Assembly: GCF_030272615.1 (NCBI RefSeq)
Contig: NC_081410.1
Location: 287,057,957 to 287,121,956 of the forward strand
From: Cryptomeria japonica
Taxonomy: Eukaryota > Streptophyta > Pinopsida > Cupressales > Cupressaceae
Reading direction: 5' to 3'
DNA length: 64,000 nt
How positions within the stretch are numbered: position 1 is the stretch's first letter; each line of letters starts with the position of its first letter. The position numbers and the translations under genes are program-made. Shown here in pieces: positions 45,932 through 56,519 of this stretch. The notes beneath the pieces were generated by a model. It had not been told where the DNA came from and made no database searches. It saw only the letters and a program-made list of their open reading frames with translations.

Positions 45932-47322
45932 CACTGACAGCTGATGTCAAGGCAGGTCGGAGATTAGGAGGCCAACTGGAAGTCCCTCATAACTGATCGG
46001 CCATTTTATCATGAAGTACAAGTAACAACTTTTGTCTTTTCATTATCTTTGAAATTGCTCTTACCTTTGCACTCTAGGTCGGACTTTTCAAGGCCAAGTG
46101 GAAATCATCTAAGCATGGCTAGGGTTTTGATAAGGCATTGGAAGTGACTTGGAAGAATCTTTGACAATCTGATCACCTTCTTGCCTTCTTATTGAAATCA
46201 TTCCTCGCCTTTAGCAGTATAAACATCATTATCATGTCTTGGAGCAAGGTTCTAAGGGCTGATTAGGACTCTCCAAGATAGGTCGGACTTTTTGGTACCC
46301 ACTGACAGTTCGGACTTTTCACGGGTCACTGACAGTGGTCGGACCTTTGATGCTTCACTAAGCGATTCAAACTTTTGGTTTCAAACTTGAAGTTCGGGTT
46401 TTGAAGGGGCAGAGGAAGTGATCGGGGTTTTGTCCCCTCACTGACAGTGACATCAACAAGTTCGTCAATCTAAGGGTCTACTAGCAGTCAATCAAAGATG
46501 TCAACTTCACTTGCCCAATCACCTTGTTTAAAACCTTTCAAGTCACTGCTAGAAGATTTCATCCATGTCAATCATTACTACCTCTTAAAACATCAAGCAT
46601 TCTCCTAGATCAATGTTCATTATGCCAAGTAAAAAGACTTCCTCACCCTGGACAGATTTTTGGACACCAACTAGAAGTCAACTAGAGCTGGTCGGTCTTT
46701 TTTGAGGTCCATTGATAGTGGTTATGGATTTTGCTCCCAAGTGGAACCATGCGTGGATTTAGGGGTCCACTAGAATTTCACTCCAAAGCATCAATGTTAC
46801 ATGCTCAATTAGCATTTCAAGGCATTTCCACCCGCTCCTAGCTGATTCTACCAATCCCATACATCATTATCACTCAAAACCCTTAAGTATGGACATCATC
46901 AACATCCAACTCACCAAACATGCAAGCTTTTCAAGCTGATCGAACTTTGGGTAGACAACTGGAAATGATCTGAAGCAAGGTTGGAGATCTTACCACCTCT
47001 TGGCAGTGCTAGAAGAGGCAGGTCGGACCTTTAGGGGTAAAATGGAAGTGATGTCAGCATGTCAAAGATTAAAGCACTCACTAACAATGAAAGCAAAGGC
47101 AGGTCGGGGTTTCTGCCTTGAAGTGACAATGATATCAAGAAGGTCGGACTTTTTAAGGGTCACTGGCAGTGAGTGAAGGCAAGTTGAGGTTTAGAGCGGT
47201 CACAAGAAGTGACCTCTCTTGTTCAATTTTGTGAGTTGTGGCATTTAGCTTACCCATTTCAAGGGTCCTTCATCATCACCCAAGCCTCCTCATAATTGGC
47301 ATCCATCAAACATCTCAATCCT
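45932..47322 (-). mobile_element. Element E, part to the left of F, with degenerate array
   Basis: Repeated words GGTCGGACTTTT and CACTGACAGTG occur roughly every 60-100 bp between 45950 and 47200. By position this is the array region of the minus-strand element whose 5' end lies at about 50812. Its 3' half is not found, perhaps lost where element C lies. Confidence 0.55.
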
Positions 47323-47326
47323 TGTT

Positions 47327-47358
47327 GTCCTCATTTTTGTTTCCAAAAATGAAGGACC
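47327..47358 (+). repeat. 5' terminal hairpin of element F
   Basis: GTCCTCATTTTTG and CAAAAATGAAGGAC pair around a TTTC loop, with one mismatch or bulge. It begins four bases from the element end. Confidence 0.75.
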
Positions 47359-47869
47359 ATTACATAATTTTTTTGTGAAAAAATGAAAAAAAATTACTCT
47401 GTGGCACACTTCCCAAGGCAGAATTTCGACTAATCCATGGACTGGCTTGATCCTCAATCCATCCTCGAACTATGTATCAAATTTCATCGCATACTGAATT
47501 TGTTTACTATGTCTTTCCTTCAATTTCGGGTTTTTTCTCTCTGACTGCAGGTGGAGAATTTTCCTTGAACTGCAAGTTTTAATAATTTCCATTGTTTTGG
47601 TCTTTGTAGGGAAATTTTTAGCTTATTACATGTGCATTTTATTAAAAAATGAAAACTTGTAATTTGTTTTAAATTTCCCCTTTATTGCTTTTATTGTTTT
47701 TTGGCTTTTTCAGTTAAAATAGGGATTTTTTGGTTAAGTTACAAGTAAACTTGTAGTTCTTTCCAAAAAACCCTACTTTAATGGTTTTTACATGTTATAC
47801 AGATTTTAAACCCCTATTACATGTGTGCAAGTAAATTATAACTTGTTATAGGGATTTTATTTCCCCTTT

Positions 47870-48180
47870 ACAAGTGATTTTAAACTTGCATCTATCTCAA
47901 AAGATCCCGATTTTGCCTTGTAAATGAAAAAGTGACAATTTAAAACTTGCACTTTGTCTCCAAAAACCCGATTTTGCTCATAAAGTTCATTTTTGACAAT
48001 TTTAAACTTGCAATTTGGTCCAAAAAACCCGATTTTGCTTTGTTGTCGTAAAAGTGACAATTAAAACTTGTTATATGGAAAATAAAACCCGATTTCCTTT
48101 ATGACATGTGAATACATGAATAAAACTTGTATTTTCTTCCAAAAAACCCGATTTTCTTCCCCTTGGTCAATTTTTCCACA
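47870..48180 (+). repeat. Element F degenerate array, about 65-bp unit
   Basis: Four or five units contain AAACTTG, CCAAAAAACCCGATTTTGC and AAAGTGACAATT. Confidence 0.8.
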
Positions 48181-49768
48181 AATTCTTCCTAACTTTTTGT
48201 GGAGAAATCCAAGGAGTAAGAAGGCGATTTTATAGCAAGGCGATTTGTGTAGATTGAAGAACACGTTGCTGCTGTTTTGTGATGATTTACCCTCATTCTT
48301 TGCTAAAAACGGTTTACCACGTGGTCCTTTGAATCCGCATTTTGGAGGATATTTTCTTTGCAAAACAGCAAACTCCTAAATCGTTTTTACTTGTCTTGCC
48401 TAGGCGTGGAGGTTGGGGGCTTTTAATGGACATTTTGATACATATGGTGTTTTTTCAAAAATGTGGCTAGGGTTTTGGAATGTGGTTGATTTATTTTTAA
48501 GAGTTCTCCTTCCTTCTTTCAAAGATCGATCATCTTTTTGAAGAGGCATTTTCAGTTTGAAGCAAGGTTTGATTTCTTTTCTTTCTTTATTTCATTTTCT
48601 TGTTTTTCCTTTCTAGTTGTAAATGGTTGTTTCTTCCCCAAAAATCGGTTTTGTGAGAGAGATTTTCCCCTTTGTAAAGCAATTTTAGAATTGCATTGTT
48701 CTTCCCCATTTTCCCTCTTTACTTGTAATCGGGATTTTAAATCCCGATTACAAGTTGGATGAAATCATTATTCTTCCCTTACGGATAAAAGATTTAACCA
48801 TCTTTTGTTTAAATTCCAAGTTTCAAAGATGAAAAATATCCATTCTTTCAATTTCGGGTTTTTAGAACCGGATTACATGTTGAAAGTTCTTCCCATTTTC
48901 TTGAAGATGATCTTCCCAAAATCTTTGCATTTTCACTCATATTCATTTCCATCATTCGTACATACCATCTTATCCACTCATTTCACACCTTCATCCATTT
49001 TCTCCATTTAAAGTCTACTTGCGGTCAGCCATCCAGAACCCGAAATTGGTCCAAAATGCACTCAAAAAACACTTGAAAATGAGTTCTAAAGGTCCAATTA
49101 CAAGTGCAAACTTGTAGTTACCCATTACACATATGAAGTTGCATGTTTGTTCCCCACAATTGTAAGTTAATGCTCTTATTTTGCAAGAAGATTTCAAGAA
49201 TGAAGGATGATACAAAGAAGAGATACAACAACAATTCATGGTTGAGAGCATAGAATGCTTTCAAGACAAAGATGGTCATTACATGAAAAGAGGAAGGCGA
49301 CCCTTTCCCTCCTAAAAAGATAGTACTACCCCGGTTCAAGATGTCTTTACCAATCCAAAATACTTCAAGTTCTAGCATCCTGAAGCAACATGAAGATCAT
49401 CACTGACAAAGGATGATGCAGTTAGAGTCGTGTCTTTAGACACATGGAATAGTTTTAGTTATGCATTTGTAATTTTGTTTTGACAAGTTACATGTAAAAA
49501 AGATAACTTCGTAATTGCAAGTTAACTCATTACTTGCACTTTTGTAATTACATGTAAAGCAACTACAAGTTGTGTTCAATTAGGACTGTAGTTGGAATAA
49601 GTCAAAGTTAGTTATTGAATAAGTCTTGGTGGTTGAGAAAATTTCTCAAGTTAGTTGGGATCCTCCCACCTTTTTCTCATGACTCCTCTCCTATAAATTC
49701 TTGAGGGGGTCTATTGTAATTTTATCTTTTTGAAAGAGAGCAAAAACTCTGTCAAATTTGTAGCAAAG

Positions 49769-50250
49769 AAGTCTTTGAGCTTTCATGTGTGAATTCAAGA
49801 ATTGAAAGGAATAGAAGAAAATTGTTCAAGCTTTGAGTCTTTGTGCTACATACTTGAGTTTATGTTCTATATTATCTTTCTTGCAAGTGTTTCTTAAAAA
49901 GCTTAATCACATCTGATTTGCAATCTTTGTGCTACAAGTAGTTGAGGTTAATATAGATTTAAATAAATATTTTGTTGAGAGAAGCTCCAAGTCTTTGTGC
50001 TTTCACTTGTTCTTAGGAGAATTTAGGAGTAGATTTTGTGACAAATAGTTGTAAGTCTTTGAGCTTATACTAATTCCCATTCTTTTAAGTAGAGAAGAAT
50101 AAGATATTTCAGTCTTTGAGCTGTTATAATTTGTTCTTTATAGCATTAGTATAGAAAAGGGTAGATAGGACTTCACATAATCAAGTCTTTGAGCTTGATA
50201 TTGCTGTCTCGTCCCGAAAGAAGTGACGGAAGTCTTTGCGCTTTCAGAAA
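49769..50250 (+). repeat. Eight spaced AGTCTTTGAGCT motifs downstream of the F TATA box
   Basis: Near-copies such as AAGTCTTTGAGCTT, AAGTCTTTGTGCTT and AAGTCTTTGCGCTT recur at intervals of about 50-80 bp in the region expected to be the transcript leader. Confidence 0.85.
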
Positions 50251-50511
50251 ACTTCATATCCTTTCTCATTTCATTTTGAAAGTGGTTACTGCTGTTTATA
50301 TCAAATCACTATCCTTTTATGTGAAGAGAAAAGAATATTGTCTTTTTTGAAGGAAGAAGAAAGATTGCTGTCCCATCCTAATTTATTTTCAAAGTTGTAG
50401 TTAGATAGAGGGAGCCTTCCCTTAATTAGGAGAGTTTTACTCACACGCTGTGGTTGAAACCACAATTTTGTATATTTCCCCAAGTGTACAAAATTTTCAA
50501 CCAACAATCCT

Positions 50512-50812
50512 TATGACTGACCTCCACACTCACACTTATCATTTCTTCCATCTCTAATGATGATGATCAAATGAAATGACCATCACAAATCGTTCATTTC
50601 TAAGATGTTGAGGACTAACTAACTCATTTCTTCCAAAAGAGAAAGACAAGTCCTGCTCATTTCCTAGCAACCTGGGGCACTGCATCCCCTCAAGCAAAAG
50701 CTTACTAGCTAACGACACTACTAGACGACTAAACTAAGACAACTATCCTAGAAAGCGTGAAAAAGTAGGGGTCCCCATTTACAGTGGGGCGATGTGTGAA
50801 AACGTCACAAGA
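50512..50812 (-). mobile_element. Element E, 5' end
   Basis: On the minus strand it starts near TTGTGACGTTTTCACACATC and carries CCCCACT-GTA-AATGGGG, matching the starts of A, B and D. The first two or three bases are altered, so the exact end and target duplication are uncertain. F is inserted about 300 bp in. Confidence 0.65.
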
Positions 50813-51116
50813 AGTTTCTTTCCCAAGTTCTCAATTTAAGATTTTAACTTGAGTTTTTAATTAATTTCTAGTGTCTCATTAATACCTTTTCCTCTCTCCT
50901 CAAAGGGTGTTCACTCTCTCTGTAGACTTAAGTGAACTTTTGAGGATTATAACTTGGGTCTTAATAAAGTTTTAACTTGGCAACATCGAGATTTGGTAAA
51001 TGATAATTGATGCCTCTCGCTCCACTCGAGAAAACCATTTGAACCCAAATTAAATTAACCCAATCATGTGTCCTTTATTCAATACGTTAGCCTACAAGGA
51101 ACTGGTTATAGACAAA

Positions 51117-51128
51117 CCCTAATACCAA
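51117..51128 (-). promoter_or_regulatory. Primer-binding site next to a gypsy-type LTR
   Basis: On the minus strand TTGGTATTAGGG directly follows the ACATTACA end of the LTR, resembling TTGGTATCAGAGC. Confidence 0.55.
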
Positions 51129-52646
51129 TGTAATGTCCCACCCCAATCTAGAACACTGAACAACTGTAGAACTAATAAGAACCTGCTTGTTCCCTGTATT
51201 ATTATTTGTTTGATTGATTTTATCTTTCAGAACTAGACAAAAGTTGCACAAGGGTTTAATGTATTATGTTTGGAATGTTTTTTGGATTAATAATAGTAAA
51301 CAACACAATTCCTGCAATAAATGAAAATTCTGAAAATAGCATAAAAATCTATGAAACCTGGGAACTTAATTTCTAGATTTCTTTATAGTTTCAACATTAC
51401 AAGATTTGTTGCAAAAGAGAATGACCTCATACAGAAAATAGGTCTTACAAATCAAATTGAAGCATGTACAATATTTGCCTCCGAAACTTGATGAAGGTAG
51501 GCTCCAAACAATTGTCTTGTACGTCTGATTCACCAAGCTTGCAGCCACATAGGATACTCAGAAAACGCCAAGTTGGTAGCCACTTAGGTCACTCAGAAAA
51601 TTACTTGTAACTCTTTCAAAACTGCCCTTTTCAACTCAAAAAACCTCTTATCAAGGTAGTCTGATCTAGGCACTCAAGAAGTGCAAAAAGAGTTATCAAA
51701 ACCTAGGCAACTTAGCCTAGAAATCACCACTTTTCTATGGAGCTGGTATGGCTTGGCAGAAACTGATTTTTGCTTGAAATTACCGTTTGAACCTTTGCAA
51801 ACTGTTGTAAAGCTGCTCCAAACTGCTGCCCATTACGTAACTGATGTAGCCCAATACCAAACAGCAATTGGGAAGCTGATTTCAACTCCAAAATGGCTAG
51901 GAAAGGGTGAGGCTAGACAGGCAGGCTGCTCACTCGGATAATCCGCATCAAATGCTCTTGGGTCTTCTCCTTTCTCAAAACAAGCCAAAGAAGGGATTGG
52001 CCTCACAAGAAAGCACCTCGCTCAGACACAACCAGCAAAATGTCTTCAAAACTGATTTTCTTTTGATGCACCAATGAGATCCCCGAAGTGGAATCTCCCT
52101 AGACACCTTGAGATGATCTTCTTCAGCTGCAGGTGTGATGACTTGTGAAAGGTTTCGTCGTCACAAGCTGCTCCAAACCCTAAGGTTCAACCAAGCTCCT
52201 CTCAAGAGGCCACAGAGAAAAAATATTAGCGAAGACATCCCCAAAATGAACTCCAAGTTGCTTTTTATAAGACTCCAAATCCAAACACCCTAATTAGGGT
52301 TTATTTTCCAAGTTCTCACTTTAAGATTTTAACTTGAGTTTTTAATTAGTTTCTAAAGTCTCATTAATACCTTTTATCTCTCCATCCTAGCACCCACCTT
52401 TTCTTTAACTTAAGTTTTATTTAATCTTCACTAATACTTTGGAGTGTAGCTTGGGCTTTAATAAAGTTTTAACCTGGCAACTTTAAGATTTGGTAAATAA
52501 TAACTGATACCTCTCATTCCACTTGAGCAAACCATCTAAACCTAGAGAAAACTAACCCAATCATGTGTCCTCTATCCAATACGTTAGTCTACAAGGACTT
52601 GGTGATAGACTAGATTGGTTAACACTGGTTAGAAGAGGACATTACA
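51129..52646 (-). repeat. Ty3/gypsy-type LTR, 1518 bp
   Basis: Bounded by TGTAATGTCC and GGACATTACA, a perfect 10-bp inverted terminus. A minus-strand TATAAAAAGC box lies near 52265, next to CCCTAATTAGGG. The adjoining 50818-51112 repeats about 300 bp of this LTR (52301-52613), so the site is rearranged, and flanking 5-mers do not match. Confidence 0.7.
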
Positions 52647-54870
52647 TAAAACTTTTAAATGTTGTACAAGGCTGCCCCAAAAGCTGAAAACAAACAATTT
52701 AAGGAGTTTATGCTTGTTTTTCACAGCTCAAGCCTATTTCCACAAGCTCTATACCCCATATTTTGCACTCCACAAATCAACAAAGAATACTAGATCAGCT
52801 AGTTACACATTGGCAAAGTATTGAAAGATGGAGAGACAAGAATATGAGTAGAGATCAAAAGTACTTGACAAATTCTATACTTTGTTGACTTGTGGTAAGA
52901 GAAATTTTAGAGCTTAAGTAAACTATGATGAGTAGTGTTTTTAACTATGACAGTTTCATTGAAAAACTTCAACTCATTATTGCTTTCGGACCCTTGAGGT
53001 TGGTTGAGATGGGTATGGTCCTTAAGTTGAGAGCAAATAAAAATTTACTTGGTTCTATCAATACAAGTTCTTGGCTTCATTCCTTGATGAAGTGGTTGCC
53101 ATATTAGCAAATCGGAGCAATTAACTAGATGAGCTTTACACGGAAGGCAACCTCATTAGTATCATCTTTCCCATGTACTTTTGTTGATGATAGCTTCATT
53201 CAAATCAATCAAGATGAGATACAACCTATGTTCCAAACATTGATAAAAAATACCTTGGATAGAGCGCAATAGGATGAAAATGTACGTTGATTATCTTCTA
53301 TTGCCATAAATATTGATGATACTAACGAGGAGGTAATCGAGACTCATATACTAGTCACTCAAAGTAGTATTTCACTCAATGTATAGATGATTTGTATGGA
53401 TTCTAGACCATAACCTATCCTTGATTCGCCCCAACTGAAGACCATTAAACATTTGGAGGATTCCTTGGATTATGCAATTACGAACAGAGATTTCTAAAGG
53501 GGTTTTCATAGCTAACCGCACCCATTACAAATCTAACTAAGATGTAATCATTCTCTCGGTCAAATACAACTCAGCAAGTATTTGATTGCCTTGACGAGGT
53601 AATGAGCGCTTGTCATGTACTAGTACTTCCTAATTTCTCTCAACCCTTTCATACTCATCTATTAAAGAAAGAAGTGTGGAGTGCTCCCATAATGTCAGAT
53701 TTGCATATGGACAGTAACATTATACTCATCTAGGGTCCAAGAACTCTATGCCACTACCAAAATACCTACCCCCTTAATGCTGGTGTTCTCCAAGAAAGTT
53801 TGAGGTTTCCAAGGACCTTGGAATGGACCAAAAGAAACATTATAAAATTCTATGCAATCAAATTTATAAAACCTCGTCTTTAGAACTATGTTTATCTTAT
53901 AACGATTATTGTGACCATGACTCTCAAAACAGAAATTGATATGATGCTAATCCATGTATAAACCAAAAGCATTAAGGAATGTCAACATAATTTATTGTGT
54001 TATGTTAATGTCATCTAGACCATAAAATGAATCTTTCAAATAGAGATATAGATGAGGTTAACTTTATCGTAATCTATTAGAGATAGAGTAAATTTTATAC
54101 TATTTGAAAGACTCGTGTTCCATTGGATGATCTCATCATCCCTAAAAAGATTGTAATATCCACTTCAATAAGATACTTCTAGGAATCTTGATCAATAGCA
54201 TACTACAAGCAACCAAGAATAGATTAGGGTCAATCTTACATCATAATTATATCTAACATGTGCCAACTAGGATTAATCAATTCAATTGCAATATGCATAA
54301 TTATCATTCATATTAACTACAATAGGAACCATTGGACCCTATTCAAAATCTAGAACCTCATATTGGACTGATATCCAACCATACAATATTGTATAAGGTT
54401 GCAGAGATAAGGCATGTCATTAGATTCCAAAGTTGTTTAGTTCTAGTAAATACCAATGAGTTCCCTTGCACACTACAAAGCACATCTTAAACACTAATTC
54501 AACATAAGAAATCTTTGTTGTAGTTCATAGTGCTAAGTTAATTGATTGTACAACAATACCCAAGGAAATCTTAACCTTGACTAATATATAAATAACAGAA
54601 GCGAGTTTTTTCTTTATCAACATGGAATTTGCCTGATTTTTATCATAATTTTCATATAAGCAACCTTCGACAAACATTTGCTATCCAATTACTTAGCTTT
54701 AAGAAGAGAAAGTTAGCTTTATTATCTTACACAAGTCAACTCCTATGAATTGAATATCTTGAAGATATAATTGAAATTCTAACTACTGGAATATAATGTG
54801 GAAATTGAGATAGAACAAGAAAAATATGTAAGAGGTTACTGCCATTAAAATCATATTATCACGTACAAAT
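52647..54870 (+). pseudogene. Decayed gypsy pol region
   Basis: Near 53595-53660 the plus strand reads MSACHVLVLPNFSQPFILI, the RT to RNase H junction of Ty3/gypsy pol (VLxLPDFSKPFxL in many families). It is surrounded by stops and frameshifts. The rest of the stretch is too decayed to assign. Confidence 0.5.
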
Positions 54871-55017
54871 TTCTCAATATGCAAAGAGTTCACATAATTT
54901 AAAAGCATGCCATCTGAACGTTAAAATAATAATTTTTCCTTGATTAGCAGGATACAACTCTAAATATAATAGTTGCATATTTATATTACCCACGAAAATC
55001 ATTAAAGAATAACTCAC

Positions 55018-55093
55018 AGTTATTGAAGGTGAAGATATTTTATCTAAAGAATCCAGAAGTTCACCCAATGTAGTATTTGGAAATGTCCAAACT
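55018..55093 (-). CDS. SMARCAL1/CHR18-like exon, first HARP module
   Basis: A 76-bp exon with acceptor CTTTTCCAG and donor GTGAGT encodes VWTFPNTTLGELLDSLDKIS and SPSIT after one base that completes the previous codon. The W-x-F/L-P-x-x-T/S-L pattern, the exon length and both phases match the exon at 28566-28641. It joins in phase to 43128 across an 11.9-kb intron. Confidence 0.65.
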
Positions 55094-55383
55094 CTGGAAA
55101 AGAAAAACAATGTTTGCACAGTGGTTAATGACAGAGACAGATACACTATCCTAGTACGGCAAAAATAAATTAAGAATAATTCATAACGCATTCAAGAATA
55201 ACCACAAAGACATGAAATAAGACTCAAATATGAGTACAAGTTAATGTCAATTACCTTTGACCCAAAAGAAGCAAAAACACATGTAACATTGAGTATATAG
55301 ATTAATATCATCGCATATTTAGTGGAAAATTTTGTGGAAACAATGAAACTATGCCTATTAACCAAATTTGGGTTAAAACTTAC

Positions 55384-55410
55384 CCCAAGTCTTTCACCAA
55401 GCGTGTAGCT
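55384..55410 (-). CDS. Candidate short exon upstream of the first HARP exon
   Basis: Open minus-strand sequence ends TTGGG at the strong donor GTAAGT and supplies the two bases needed for a Gly codon at 55093. With the acceptor CTCTCAG it encodes ATRLVKDL. The frame stays open further upstream, so the true start of the exon may be farther right. Exons encoding the N-terminus were not found. Confidence 0.4.
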
Positions 55411-56040
55411 CTGAGAGGTTGCATCAGAAATTTAAAAAACAAATGAACATTCAACATGAGCGATTGAATTAGGAAAGTAAATTTTATGAATAGTCTATGA
55501 AAAAACAAGTGGACAAACATTAATCATGATTACACGTGACCAAATGGAAAAATGCTCCTTCACTTGTCTAATTGGTTGTCAAAAAAAAAATCTAAGAGAA
55601 CTCAATAAGTCTAACCACAATGTCCATGGCCTTCTAAAGTACGTTGATTCCCTACAAAGCAGCAATGCCCTTTGCATGATCTTTGGACATAAAATACATC
55701 CCTTGTTCTCAAATCATGATACATTGAGGAAAAATTGTGTGATATTAAAGCTAAAAAAAAATATTCCCTTGCCAACAAAATTTATCCAGATGTGAACGTC
55801 AAATGACGCTAAGTGGAAGAGTTTTGAAAAGCTCGCATTGAGGTCCTAGCTGCAAGGAAAATTAACAAATGGGCTGTCATCCATGTTAATGCATTAGTAG
55901 CTTCTGCAAGATAAGACTCTCCTAACTCATTAATCTCCTCTATTCTGTTATTAGTTTAGTCATTCATGCTTTATGTTTATCAGACTATAACATTGATCAT
56001 AATTATGATATTGATATTGGATAATGATGGATTAGATTGA
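55411..56040. other. No gene seen
   Basis: AT-rich with an 89-codon plus-strand frame at 55526 that has no recognisable features. Confidence 0.4.
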
Positions 56041-56073
56041 CGACCTGCTTAACTATGTTAAGCGTCAATCTAA

Positions 56074-56159
56074 ATGCTATCGGGCTATTAACCCGATAGC
56101 ATATTAATGTCGATTCATATCGGCATTAATATGCTATCGGGGTATTAACCCAATAGTAT
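56074..56159. repeat. Cruciform-type inverted repeat, 41-base arms
   Basis: Arms 56074-56114 and 56119-56159 around TCAT. Each arm itself contains a smaller hairpin (TGCTATCGGG and CCCGATAGCA). Confidence 0.85.
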
Positions 56160-56217
56160 ATAATGCTAACAGCTATTGTTATTGTTTACTTTATATTGAT
56201 CCATTATCATATGCTTT

Positions 56218-56400
56218 GATACCGATTCATTATCGGGTATGTTTATAAGCACTGTTACAATTAACAATGATACCGATTCATTATCGGGTATGTTTATAAG
56301 CACTGTTACCATTAACAATGATACCGATTCATTATCGGGTATGTTTATAAGCAATGTTACCATTAACAATGATACCAATTCATTATCAGGTATGTTTATA
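56218..56400 (+). repeat. 51-bp tandem repeat, three full copies and a partial
   Basis: Units begin GATACCGATTCATTATCGGG and are nearly identical. Because 51 is a multiple of three, both strands are open through the array; I do not regard it as coding. Confidence 0.93.
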
Positions 56401-56431
56401 GCATCAATTCGTTATGGATCGGTTGATGGTT

Positions 56432-56518
56432 GTAAGAGTCACGACCAAGTGACATCTTGGTCAGACATGTCTAAAAGACATGTCCGATCAAGGTGCCACT
56501 TGATCGTGGCCATCTTAC
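56432..56518. repeat. Long hairpin, about 40-base arms
   Basis: GTAAGAGTCACGACCAAGTG and onward pairs with a right arm ending GTGGCCATCTTAC, loop TAAAA, with ACATGTC next to the loop. Confidence 0.85.
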
Positions 56519-56519
56519 T

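Larger units (their letters stand above)
47323..50506 (+). mobile_element. Element F: TGTTG...CAACA element, 3184 bp, non-coding, nested in E
   Basis: Starts TGTTGTCCTC at 47323 and ends TTTTCAACCAACA at 50506, with a perfect 5-bp duplication ATCCT (47318-47322 and 50507-50511). It has a long hairpin at its 5' end, an array at about 47870-48180, a TATA-like CCTATAAATTC near 49690 and a tail with eight AGTCTTTGAGCT copies. No ORF, primer site or paired LTR. The terminal and layout similarity to D and B is clear while the body sequence differs, so it is a separate family of the same type. Confidence 0.87.
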
